Source of the DNA: Pseudomonadota bacterium
Lineage (GTDB): Bacteria > Pseudomonadota > Gammaproteobacteria > Xanthomonadales > SZUA-38
Assembly: GCA_039033415.1 (NCBI GenBank)
Contig: JBCCCR010000012.1
Location: 62,001-126,000, forward strand
Reading direction: 5' to 3'
DNA length: 64,000 nucleotides
The position numbers were made by a program, and so were the translations under genes. The notes beneath the pieces are model-generated. The model saw only the letters and a program-made list of their open reading frames with translations. It ran no database searches and was not told where the DNA came from. Of the stretch, positions 8,841 to 17,128 are shown piece by piece. The first letter of the stretch is position 1, and every line of letters begins with the position of its first letter.

Positions 8841-11756
8841 TTACTCAAAGCCATCGGCGAAAACAATTTCAGGGACTTCATTGTCCTCGTTAATGATGTA
8901 GGCGACGCCGGATTCTTCAAACCGATCGTAGTCAGCTCCGGCGCTGGCGACATCAAATGTCATTGCGACAGTGCGGTTGCCGTCGAGCACAGTGTCGTCC
9001 AGCCCAGTCACAGTGACGGGCTGAACCTGTTTGAAGTTCTCCGGCGTAAAGAAGAGGCTCGATGGCTCGAACGCAACTTCGTTTTCGTTGTCGACGCTGA
9101 TGTCGATTGTGACATTCTGGCTGGGCCTCGACCAAAGCGCTACGCCAAATGTGACGCTCTCCCCGTTTTCACTGGTGCGCACTGCGCCGTCCACCTCTAT
9201 ATCTACGGCGGTGGGCAGACCAACCTGCAAGTCGTCATCCGCGATAGTGATCTCATAGCTCCAACTCGTGACAAGATCGCCTGAAATATCTAATGATGCT
9301 CTAAACGATATGCCGAAATTCTCATCCCCCTCATTGTTAAACGGGTCATCGATTGTATCGATAGTGATCTGCTGTGGATCGGTATCACCGTCCGCCCACG
9401 TGAGTTCCCCTGAGGCCGGTACGAAGTCTGTATCTGCAAGGGCTGTCCCGGATACCAGCTCATAGACCAAAGTGACATCACCCTCGATCGAAGGCCTGTC
9501 GACATCAATGGTCAGTGACTCCGACTCCCGAACTTGAAACCCTCCGGCAACAGACAGCTCTGGCTCAGAAATGTAGACCGCGCCGTTTGAGCCTGTGATG
9601 ACTAGCCGCCCTTCGGCTCCTACAGCTCCGCTAAAGAATCTAACGCGGTCTTCGTTGGTGGGGATCAATACAGGACGCCAGGAGTCGCCATCGTCTTCGC
9701 TGATGAAGGCGAAGTTGACCTGAAACGCGCTGGATACCGGCGAGTCACGAGACGCGATCGCGATGAGGCGCCCTTCAGACTCAAGCACAGAGGAGATTCC
9801 CCAATCTAAGAACGCCTCTTCCTGGGTCTCCAAATTGAGCTTCAAGTCCCAGGTGAGGCCAAGATCCCGGCTAAGCAGCAGCTCGCCTTGATCGCCTCGG
9901 ATGACCATCACGCCGCTCTCGAATTGGTAGATCTCCCTGATTCGGATCCCGTCCTGCAGCCCTTTTTCGCCGCTGCCGCTTACGTTCTCAGGTTCAAACG
10001 GGCTTTCGGTCTGCCAGGTCACACCATTGTCGTTGCTTGTGACAAGACGCGGACCGGACGAGCCAATACCTGTGTTGACTGCGTAGACGATGCGCCCACC
10101 ACCCACATGCAGTCCTCCCTTAGTAATATCCTCAAAAGCCAACGGAGTCGGTCGAGACACCCACGTTTCACCACCGTCATCACTCAAGTAGGCGTTGACC
10201 TCCACGCTGCCGTGCAAAACGACCAGCCGGCCTCCACTGCCAAGCAGGACTGAGCGCATTCCGCCTGGGCCTGTTGTCGGTACCAAGACCTCATCCCAAG
10301 TAAAGCCGGTATCTTCGCTCACGATGAAGCGGTCAGCGCCGCCTGGTGCATAGAGTTTGCCGTCTTGCACGTCAGAGATACCCGGAAGAAACCCCTGCTG
10401 GCTTGGCGAGACCGCGGTCATCTCCAGCCATGTAACTCCGTTGTCTACACTGCGGTACAAGACATCCCGCGCGGTCATCGAGCCCTCGCCAACACCCAGC
10501 AGCACGTCATCAACCTGGCTCAAAATCCGAATGTCTTCGCCCGGGTCTTCATCGAGCACTTTGTCCCAAGTTTGACCAGCATCACTACTGGTCCAGACTT
10601 CCTCAGCGTTACCAATTGCAACGACACCTTCCGCGCCGACGCGGCCGTAACTGAGCGCCAACGGCATCACCGAGGAATCAACGTTGGTCCAGTCTTTTCC
10701 GTTTAGCGAAGACCATGCACCGTCTACCAAACTCAGCAGGCGCGGGCCCATATTGAGCCAGCGAGGCCAGACACGACTGACCTCCGTCCCAGTCCAGTCT
10801 CGAGTCGGCGCGAAAGGATCATCGCTCTCGAAGACAACCGAGCGCTGATTCGACGCGACGACCTGAAACCCACTATTAGTTGAGAACCGAAATTGCTGCG
10901 TTTGCATCACATACTTTCCATTGACGTAGGTGATGTCGCTTCCGTTCAGCAGGTCCTTTTCATCGAAGCGTAGTGGCTGCCCCCCCAAACTGAAATTTGC
11001 CATGCTCATGGGATACCCGTTCCACAAGCTGCCGTTCTCGCTTTGGAGAAGACTGCTAAACCCGGAGGCGATCAACTCCCCATCACGCCCCAGACTCATC
11101 GACTGGAGCACACCCAGTTCGAAAGCCACCTGGGTCCAGATACTGCCCTGCTTCTTAAAAATCAAACCGCCAAGAAACCGCGCATACGCGCCGGTAGACT
11201 GCGCGGTCGTGCCGTAGGCCAACAACTCGCCGCCCGGCGAAACAAACAGATGGGGCAGCCATATTCCCTGAACCGGTGCGGTTTCAAGGGTTCCCGTGAT
11301 GACAGCGGCAGGCACGGGGAACCTCGTCAGCGTCCAGGTTTCTCCATTGTTATCGCTGGTCAGAATTCTTGTGACGCCAATAAACGGTAGCGGCGGCCCG
11401 CCAAGTCCGGTTTCGCCCCGTGACTGCTCGAATCTGACCAGCGTGGCGACGAGCTGCCCGTCATGAACGACTATGTCGCTGATGTTGCCGAAAATGGGTC
11501 GACCGGTATCATCCGTGATCACGTTGTATTCCCAGTCCATGCCCTGGTTGTCGCTATACATCAGCGCGCCTCCAGGACCGATTGCGAGCCACCGGCCGCT
11601 GGGGGTTTCCACGAATGCGGAATAGGCAAACCCGGGACTGTTGTCACCACGGACCACCCCCCAAACATCACCGCCACGCAGCTGGGCGTGCGTGACCGAA
11701 CTAAACAGCATTATGAGCAGGCACAGGCGCACTGCTGCGTTAGCGAATATCGGCAT
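8841..11756 (-). CDS. Large secreted Asp-box (BNR) beta-propeller protein with Calx-beta-like domain and FADGFE tail
   Basis: The 971-residue product has a signal peptide (MPIFANAAVRLCLLIMLFSSVTHA) and AAGGA at good spacing before its ATG. The mature part carries many Asp-box motifs of the form S-x-D-x-G-x-T-W: SDNQGMDW, SDNNGETW, SSDAGQTW, SVDNGVTW, SEDTGFTW, SDDGGETW, SNDNGVTW, SRDLGLTW, SEDDGDSW. These mark one or two sialidase-type propellers. After about residue 740 a Calx-beta-like stretch follows (TDFVPASGELTWADGD, DEDNFG-like calcium loops), then a second related domain, and the protein ends in IVFADGFE. It is probably exported and calcium-bound, a surface or extracellular structural protein. 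No catalytic residues of true sialidases are claimed. It sits in the left-hand island and is alone in its transcription unit. Confidence 0.8.
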   Translation of the reverse strand: MPIFANAAVRLCLLIMLFSSVTHAQLRGGDVWGVVRGDNSPGFAYSAFVETPSGRWLAIGPGGALMYSDNQGMDWEYNVITDDTGRPIFGNISDIVVHDGQLVATLVRFEQSRGETGLGGPPLPFIGVTRILTSDNNGETWTLTRFPVPAAVITGTLETAPVQGIWLPHLFVSPGGELLAYGTTAQSTGAYARFLGGLIFKKQGSIWTQVAFELGVLQSMSLGRDGELIASGFSSLLQSENGSLWNGYPMSMANFSLGGQPLRFDEKDLLNGSDITYVNGKYVMQTQQFRFSTNSGFQVVASNQRSVVFESDDPFAPTRDWTGTEVSRVWPRWLNMGPRLLSLVDGAWSSLNGKDWTNVDSSVMPLALSYGRVGAEGVVAIGNAEEVWTSSDAGQTWDKVLDEDPGEDIRILSQVDDVLLGVGEGSMTARDVLYRSVDNGVTWLEMTAVSPSQQGFLPGISDVQDGKLYAPGGADRFIVSEDTGFTWDEVLVPTTGPGGMRSVLLGSGGRLVVLHGSVEVNAYLSDDGGETWVSRPTPLAFEDITKGGLHVGGGRIVYAVNTGIGSSGPRLVTSNDNGVTWQTESPFEPENVSGSGEKGLQDGIRIREIYQFESGVMVIRGDQGELLLSRDLGLTWDLKLNLETQEEAFLDWGISSVLESEGRLIAIASRDSPVSSAFQVNFAFISEDDGDSWRPVLIPTNEDRVRFFSGAVGAEGRLVITGSNGAVYISEPELSVAGGFQVRESESLTIDVDRPSIEGDVTLVYELVSGTALADTDFVPASGELTWADGDTDPQQITIDTIDDPFNNEGDENFGISFRASLDISGDLVTSWSYEITIADDDLQVGLPTAVDIEVDGAVRTSENGESVTFGVALWSRPSQNVTIDISVDNENEVAFEPSSLFFTPENFKQVQPVTVTGLDDTVLDGNRTVAMTFDVASAGADYDRFEESGVAYIINEDNEVPEIVFADGFE

Positions 11757-11878
11757 GAAGATTCCTTTAGCTCTCTGGGTCCACGGCGTAGCGCCGTCTA
11801 GGGTTTGGTCCTCTAACAGAGAAGCGTCAAATCATGAAAACTCGGATCAGCTGAAGGTGCCAAATCACAACAACGTTA

Positions 11879-12217
11879 GTGAATTCACGACGGGGCGAAC
11901 GCCCAGCCAATGTCTTCACCCATCGGGGCAAGCCGGTTCAAAGAATACTCATTGGCTCCTGTCGCCGGGTTCGAAAGGCATTTGGCCTCCCGCAGGCCCG
12001 GGTCCATGATTTGAAGCACACTTTCGGCCGCCGATTGAGGACCGCTGGAGTGAGTTTCAAAGTTCAGCAGGATCTACTGGGTCACCGTTCGGGTCGGATG
12101 ACCACACACTATTCGGCGGCGGAGCTTACGAGGCTCATTTGGGCTGCCAACACGGTGTGCGAACGGAAAGGAAACCGCCCCGAATTGGTCGTTTTGAGAC
12201 GAATTAGCGTGTCCTGA
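11879..12217 (+). pseudogene. 3' remnant of a tyrosine integrase
   Basis: These bases match the last part of the intact integrase (22560-22898) without any gap, at about nine identical bases in ten. The encoded 112 residues keep the C-terminal catalytic half: VHDLKHTFGRR (His-x-x-Arg), LLGHRS and the active-site Tyr in TTHYSAAEL, but the N-terminal core-binding half and the first Arg are missing. Homology fades upstream of 11879. It is the decayed integrase of an older island, still followed by its att/tRNA segment. Confidence 0.85.
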
Positions 12218-12236
12218 CTCACGCAAGAAAAAATCC

Positions 12237-12316
<80 letters not shown>

Positions 12317-12466
12317 AACGACTGAAGATTCGTAAATGGTCAATTTTTCAATAGGTTACCGGTTCGCCCGTTGCATGATTAGCAGTACGATTCACAACGC
12401 TGCATAGCTGATCCACGCAAAATTAACGCAAGAGTCATTCGCCAGATTTTTTTGTCTTTGGTGGCG

Positions 12467-14878
12467 CTACGTGTCGTTGGCAACGGTGTAGCCAATTGAC
12501 CGATATCCCCGAAGTCTTCGCTCGTACATCTTGCGGAGAATCGGTGAGTGCAGGTCCACGTAGTCGTAAACACGGACTTCTTCTTTACCGCGATATTGTC
12601 GATGAAGGCGGCCGACGTACTGTTGCAGAGTCCCCTTCCAGGAGATGGGCATAGTCAGGAACAGAGTGTCGAGCCTTGCATCATCAAACCCTTCTCCAAT
12701 GTAGCGGCCCGTTGCAATAATCAGGCGCTCTTGGTTGTCTGGAACTGCGCCGAGCTGATTGAGTGCATCCGCGGCCTGCTTCCGACTTCGACCGCCGCGA
12801 AGAATTACAACGTTCTTGGCGAAACGCCCAAGCTTCTCAGCTAACAACTCCGCGTGGCGCACCCGTTCTGTCAGCACAAGCGGCGTCCGTCCCGCGTCGA
12901 GCGCCTGGAGGATGTCGTCGAAAATCTGGCCATTCCTTTGGTCATCTTGGGCCAGTTTCCCGTAGAGAGCCTGAATGCCGATCTCGCTAGCGTTGCCGGG
13001 TACGACAAAATCGGTGTATCGGGGGATCAGCCGATACTCGAGCTTTGCCAATTGCCGCTGTTTCTGTTGGGGAACCCGGTGTCGTATCGGGCCGCACTGC
13101 ATCAGGATGATGGGATGGTGTCCGTCCTTTCGCGTAGGCGTCGCCGTGAGACCAAGAACGTACTTCGCACGGACCTGCTTGAGAATCGATTCAAAGCTGA
13201 ATGCGGAAACGTGGTGTGCCTCGTCAACGATAACCTGACCGTATTGTGTGACCATCGGGTCGACCTTTCCTTGCCGGTTGAGGCTTTGTATGACAGCGAT
13301 ATCGATCTTTAAAGTTTGGATGCGCTTCCCTCCGCCGATTTGTCCGATCTTGCCCGCCGGCTGGTCCAGAAATGTGGTCAGGCGTTCGCGCCACTGGTCC
13401 ATCAATTGGCGTCGATGCACGAGGATCAAGGTGTTTCGCTGTCTTTCTCCGATTAAGGCGGCGGCGACCACGGTCTTGCCAAAAGCGGTGGGTGCGCATA
13501 GAAGCCCCGTTTCCTCAGCCAGCAAGTCACGAACTGCCGCATCTTGCTCAGGGCGCAGGCAGCCCTGAAACTTTGCGTCAATGGGAGTGCCCGCGTTTCG
13601 CTGATCTTTGAGAACGACTTCGATCTTAATATCTTCCAGTATTGACACTGCGGCATCCAAACAACCCCGGGGCAATACGATTGTCCGGTCAAGGTCTTCG
13701 GCACAGGAGATAATTCTGGGCTTCCCGTACGTTGACATACGCATTGCCTGCGCCCGGTAGAACTCCGGGTTTTGAAACGCCGCTTTACGGATGAGTGCGT
13801 TCTGAAGGCTAGGGGGAATTCCTTGCTTCGGGATATGAAGACCATTCGCCAGGACCAGATTTACCGTTTTGGGAACGGCCCCTGTCGTTTGGAGGTCGGG
13901 CTCTTCTTGAGAATTCGGCCCAGCTCCTGGGTCTTCGAGTTCGTCACTCCATACTGAGGCCCCGCGAACACCGAGCAGACTGTCACCAACGTCATATTGC
14001 TGAATCAGGCGTTCAACCTCATTTGATGAAACGCGTTTCATACGATCCAAATAGGCCCATTGGTCGTCGACGGTTTCAAGCTGACTAGACAGGAATTCGC
14101 TGTTGCCGACCTCTCTCGGACGTTTTTGCAGCGGCAAAGCGATCAGGTTGCCGAATCCTCCTTTTGGCAGCGTGTCCTGGCTCGGGAAAAAGCGGTCGTA
14201 GGACTCGAGGCCGATTCCAGGCCGTTGAGCTGTGGCGCGTGTCAGGATGAGTGAGCCTATTTTTCTGGCCAGAGACGCCTGCACCGCGTGGGTGAAGAAG
14301 ATCCATACGTGTGCGCCATCACCAGAGCGCGATCGCTCCACGTATGCCGGTACCTTGAAGTGCTCGCAACTCTCGAGGAAAGCAACCACGTCATCTCGCC
14401 AAGATGTCTTATCGAAGTCGATCGCCAGGAACCAAGAGGAACCGTCTGCCAGAATCGGATACACACCGAGCGTTTTTTTTCCAATCAAATGGTCGCGAAT
14501 CACCCGATCGGTAATAGAGAGAAATTGGCTGTTAGGGCAGGTCCCGCACTTTATCCTGGGTTTGTTGCACAGGGTCTTGTGCCATTCGTTGCCGCATGCT
14601 GGCGAGTAACCAGCTCGACCTTTCTGGTTCTCCCACCGAACCGCATACACGTCCTCACGACCTCGAAATAGACTTCGAAATAAGCGTATCTTCTCCTCCA
14701 CGCCCGATTGGTTGGTAACGCCAGTGGCGCAGGTGGGTTCGCTCTCAGGCGGCGCCGAGGGAGGTCCGGGCGGCCCCAGTTCCTTCCGGAGTTCCCGGAT
14801 CTCTTTCTTAAGCCGATGGTTTTCAGCCCGTATGCGATTTAGCTCAGCTTCAAGCGTCTCTCGTGACTGCTCAGGCAT
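12467..14878 (-). CDS. TOTE conflict-system protein: archaeo-eukaryotic primase domain fused to SF2 helicase
   Basis: Predicted nucleic-acid defence protein of 803 residues (ATG at 14878; a GTG at 14905 is also possible). Order: coiled coil with Leu/Glu heptads (about 5-35); Pro-rich linker; AEP-primase domain (about 60-290) with a Cys cluster at 95/104/111/114, the metal-binding Asp pair in AIDFDKTSW (154, 156) and His190 in SGDGAHVW; linker; SF2 helicase with Walker A APTAFGKT (about 462-469), DEAHH (552), LTATPTRKD, ATGRYIGEGF and QYVGRLHRQ. All core motifs are intact. TOTE-type primase-helicases are known from predicted conflict systems; no nuclease domain is seen here. It begins 7 bases after the AbiEii stop, so it is the third gene of an AbiEi-AbiEii-TOTE operon. 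Confidence 0.88.
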   Translation of the reverse strand: MPEQSRETLEAELNRIRAENHRLKKEIRELRKELGPPGPPSAPPESEPTCATGVTNQSGVEEKIRLFRSLFRGREDVYAVRWENQKGRAGYSPACGNEWHKTLCNKPRIKCGTCPNSQFLSITDRVIRDHLIGKKTLGVYPILADGSSWFLAIDFDKTSWRDDVVAFLESCEHFKVPAYVERSRSGDGAHVWIFFTHAVQASLARKIGSLILTRATAQRPGIGLESYDRFFPSQDTLPKGGFGNLIALPLQKRPREVGNSEFLSSQLETVDDQWAYLDRMKRVSSNEVERLIQQYDVGDSLLGVRGASVWSDELEDPGAGPNSQEEPDLQTTGAVPKTVNLVLANGLHIPKQGIPPSLQNALIRKAAFQNPEFYRAQAMRMSTYGKPRIISCAEDLDRTIVLPRGCLDAAVSILEDIKIEVVLKDQRNAGTPIDAKFQGCLRPEQDAAVRDLLAEETGLLCAPTAFGKTVVAAALIGERQRNTLILVHRRQLMDQWRERLTTFLDQPAGKIGQIGGGKRIQTLKIDIAVIQSLNRQGKVDPMVTQYGQVIVDEAHHVSAFSFESILKQVRAKYVLGLTATPTRKDGHHPIILMQCGPIRHRVPQQKQRQLAKLEYRLIPRYTDFVVPGNASEIGIQALYGKLAQDDQRNGQIFDDILQALDAGRTPLVLTERVRHAELLAEKLGRFAKNVVILRGGRSRKQAADALNQLGAVPDNQERLIIATGRYIGEGFDDARLDTLFLTMPISWKGTLQQYVGRLHRQYRGKEEVRVYDYVDLHSPILRKMYERRLRGYRSIGYTVANDT

Positions 14879-14885
14879 GTCCCAA

Positions 14886-15746
14886 TCACCGGTGTAGAAG
14901 CTCACAAGCTGGAGCTAAACGACTCCAGACCAGATCTGTCGCGTTCTCGAGAGATAGCCCCTCCAGGCCGATCGAAGCAGCATAGGCGGCCCACTGCTGG
15001 GCCTTTTGCGGATCCGTGGAAAATTGATCCGACAAACCGATTGGTTGTGCCCTCGGGACCTCGGTCTTCCGCCGATTAAAGGTCGCTGCTATGGCGTCGG
15101 CCAACTCGTGTTGAGAAACGGACTGAGAACTCAGTATGGCCCAAAGATCGTAGTAATCCTTCATGCGACTGTTGACGAGCCCAAGTGTAATCATCGCGTG
15201 GAACTTTTCTGCTACTACACTGGCTGGAGGGTAGGCTCGTATTGTGACAGCGGGCATGTCGAGGAGTGTCGGATATTCAATCGTGAAATCTGGAGCCACG
15301 GTCGCATCGCCGAATCCGACATCAAGCACTATGGGGATGCGAGTCTTCCCCAGGTTCGCGACCGTCTTGAGGCGGATACCCCCGTATTCCTGTTCCTCAC
15401 GGATTGTCCTGGCGGTCAGGTTCTCAATGTCATAAACCAGTCCATCTTCCACCTGCTGGCTCATCACCTCAGAGAATACAGATAGCAGGTGCCCCTCGGA
15501 CGGATCGCCGAAACATAGGAAGTCAGCATCCCGAGTTACACGATTCTGATCTCCAATCCAGAGTGTAACCAACATGCCACCCTTCAGAACGAATGCATCG
15601 CGGTGCTCCGATATGGACATTCGATAAAGCAGGCGCTCCAGGCCGTAACCTACAAGAACGACATCAAATATCTGGCCTTTCTTTCGTGCAAGGTTTAGAA
15701 GTCGCTGTCTGATAGACGCAGGCGAGTTGTTTTGGCTCTTAGCCAC
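14886..15746 (-). CDS. abiEii: AbiEii-type nucleotidyltransferase toxin
   Basis: Toxin of a type IV toxin-antitoxin pair; the family is a DNA polymerase beta-like nucleotidyltransferase that modifies tRNA or other targets using NTPs. The 286 residues contain the expected motifs: LKGGMLV followed about 18 residues later by RDADFL (motif I with the metal-binding Asp pair), VAEKFHAM with its Lys (motif II), and SRMKDYYDLWAI (motif III). Length fits the family. It overlaps AbiEi by 8 bases and is followed closely by the TOTE gene. In known systems the antitoxin does not bind the toxin but represses the operon and counteracts its effect; whether this holds here is inference. Confidence 0.9.
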   Translation of the reverse strand: MAKSQNNSPASIRQRLLNLARKKGQIFDVVLVGYGLERLLYRMSISEHRDAFVLKGGMLVTLWIGDQNRVTRDADFLCFGDPSEGHLLSVFSEVMSQQVEDGLVYDIENLTARTIREEQEYGGIRLKTVANLGKTRIPIVLDVGFGDATVAPDFTIEYPTLLDMPAVTIRAYPPASVVAEKFHAMITLGLVNSRMKDYYDLWAILSSQSVSQHELADAIAATFNRRKTEVPRAQPIGLSDQFSTDPQKAQQWAAYAASIGLEGLSLENATDLVWSRLAPACELLHR

Positions 15747-16353
15747 CGGCAGTCAACGCTTCCAGATATGGCTGCATTTGTTTCCAAGCGCCGCACTCTT
15801 TGGCTGTTAGTGCGATCACGGCAGGAGTTGCTTTTCGCTCTTTAAGCGCGTTTCGCAGACACTCTATGGCAACAGAACGGTCGACAAATCGTCGGCTGCG
15901 AAATGCGTCGGCCAGTGATTTAGCAATCGAATAGATCGGAACATCAACACCGGAAATAAGGTGATGCTCAACGCCGTACTCGAGATACGGTGAACGAAAA
16001 CGGACAATCCGAATTGGCGGGTAATCTACTGACGGTTCCCAGTCCTTCGCACCGATGGCCAGCCAGACTTTGCGCGGCATCTGGTCGGTCAGGCGATGGT
16101 AGGCGAGTGCGGAGGTCATGCAGATGATGCCTCTAGGCACCCGCATTGAGGCCTCCGCTAGCGCTGATTCCAGGTCCAGTTCACTGTTGGGCAGCTGATA
16201 AAGGCCTCTCGCAGCGCGAACGATCGTGCCGGCCCTTGTGGCCCGGGCAATCGTAGATGCAGCAATACCCGCAGCCCGAAGATCGCGGGCGCGCAGAAGC
16301 GGGTTATCCTCGAGTAGCTGAATCATGCGGTCTTGTTGCGTTGCAATTGTCAT
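15739..16353 (-). CDS. abiEi: AbiEi-family antitoxin / transcriptional autorepressor
   Basis: The 204-residue product has the AbiEi layout: an N-terminal winged helix (ARDLRAAGIAASTIARATRAG, with GLYQLP at its end, about 20-55), then a C-terminal domain with ICMTSALAYHRL, IRIVRFRSP and IYSIAKSLADAF. Characterised AbiEi proteins bind inverted repeats before their own operon and also neutralise the toxin through the C-terminal domain. A strong inverted repeat lies 6 bases before the start codon here. No good Shine-Dalgarno is seen for the ATG at 16353; GAGG is inside the inverted repeat. First gene of the three-gene operon. Confidence 0.88.
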   Translation of the reverse strand: MTIATQQDRMIQLLEDNPLLRARDLRAAGIAASTIARATRAGTIVRAARGLYQLPNSELDLESALAEASMRVPRGIICMTSALAYHRLTDQMPRKVWLAIGAKDWEPSVDYPPIRIVRFRSPYLEYGVEHHLISGVDVPIYSIAKSLADAFRSRRFVDRSVAIECLRNALKERKATPAVIALTAKECGAWKQMQPYLEALTAGG

Positions 16354-16359
16354 TGGCTT

Positions 16360-16406
16360 GTTGCAAAGCCTCGGAGTATTTTCAGTTTTGTCCGAGGCTT
16401 TGTAAC
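16360..16406. promoter_or_regulatory. Inverted repeat, probable AbiEi operator
   Basis: Two 16-base arms (16360-16375 and 16391-16406) match in 15 of 16 positions around a 15-base spacer. The arm sequence is GTTGCAAAGCCTCGGA. It begins 6 bases before the AbiEi start. On the minus strand a weak -10 candidate (TTAAAT at 16414-16409) with TTCAGA 16 bases before it lies just upstream, so a protein on the repeat would block the start region. AbiEi proteins are known to autoregulate through inverted repeats, which makes this the natural operator; in RNA it could also fold into a hairpin. Confidence 0.65.
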
Positions 16407-16702
16407 ATATTTAACTCTAGCCTGCTACGTTCTGAAGACCCCATCGCGCCTCAGATAGTAGGTTTGAATTTCTGCAACCGAGTTCACGCCGGCAAGTCGC
16501 GCAAGTTCCAATACGTCTGCTTCCTGGTGCGCTGTCAGTTCGCCACCAAGAACATATTTGCGTTCAAACCCTTCTGTAGAAACAGCGAGCATAAGCGCCA
16601 GGCAAAATGTGCGAATGGGCGATCTCCGTTCGGTATCTGGGTCTTGGACATCGAATATTCCTTAAAAATTCGTGGGTCAGAGAAGTAGAAAAGACATTTA
16701 TA

Positions 16703-16736
16703 TTGACAGACGTAGAGTTTAATCTACACTTGTAGA
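16703..16736 (+). promoter_or_regulatory. Promoter with BlaI/MecI-type operator
   Basis: TTGACA (16703-16708), a 16-base spacer and TACACT (16725-16730) form a good sigma-70 promoter for the BlaI gene. The -10 lies inside TCTACA-CT-TGTAGA (16723-16736), a palindrome with TACA-N2-TGTA core as in the mec/bla operators. Repressor binding would therefore cover the -10 directly. GGGGG at 16741-16745 serves as ribosome site for the ATG at 16751. Confidence 0.8.
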
Positions 16737-16750
16737 GAAAGGGGGCCGGT

Positions 16751-17128
16751 ATGACGCTTTCGGAGTTTGAGCTTGAGGTACTGCAGATCTTTTGGGAATT
16801 CGGAGAGCTTTCGGTTCCGAAGGTTCATGAACAGGTTCGTAGTACTCGCGACGTTACCTACTCTACCGTCAAGACGATCGTCGACCGACTGGAGGGTAAG
16901 GGCGCGCTCTCTCGGGTGGAGCAGCATGGGCGGACCATCATTTATGCCGCGGCTGTGGATCAGGATAGCGTTCGGCGTCCGATGCTGAAGAGCTTTGTTG
17001 AACGGGTTTTTGGTGCTGATAGGTCGACGCTTTTTTCCTATCTCATGGAGGACAATGAACTATCGCGGGAAGAAATCGCCGCGATCCAGAAGATGGTTAG
17101 CGAAGCCCAAGAGAGGCGAAGCAAATGA
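16751..17128 (+). CDS. BlaI/MecI/CopY-family repressor
   Basis: A 125-residue winged-helix repressor. The N-terminal part (LSEFELEVLQIFWEFGELSVPKV) and the recognition helix region (TYSTVKTIVDRLEGKG, about 36-51) are typical, followed by the dimerisation tail with FVERVFGADRSTLFSYL and LSREEIAAIQKMV. In characterised systems the repressor is cut between its domains when the partner metalloprotease senses a signal. The operator palindrome over its own -10 box supports autorepression. The stop overlaps the start of the M56 gene by 4 bases (ATGA), so the two are one unit. Confidence 0.92.
   Translation: MTLSEFELEVLQIFWEFGELSVPKVHEQVRSTRDVTYSTVKTIVDRLEGKGALSRVEQHGRTIIYAAAVDQDSVRRPMLKSFVERVFGADRSTLFSYLMEDNELSREEIAAIQKMVSEAQERRSK

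Noticed and set aside
16257-16688. A 143-codon plus-strand frame across the AbiEi start region
   Set aside because: It overlaps the start of AbiEi and the inverted repeat, has no ribosome site and no protein-like composition; chance frame.
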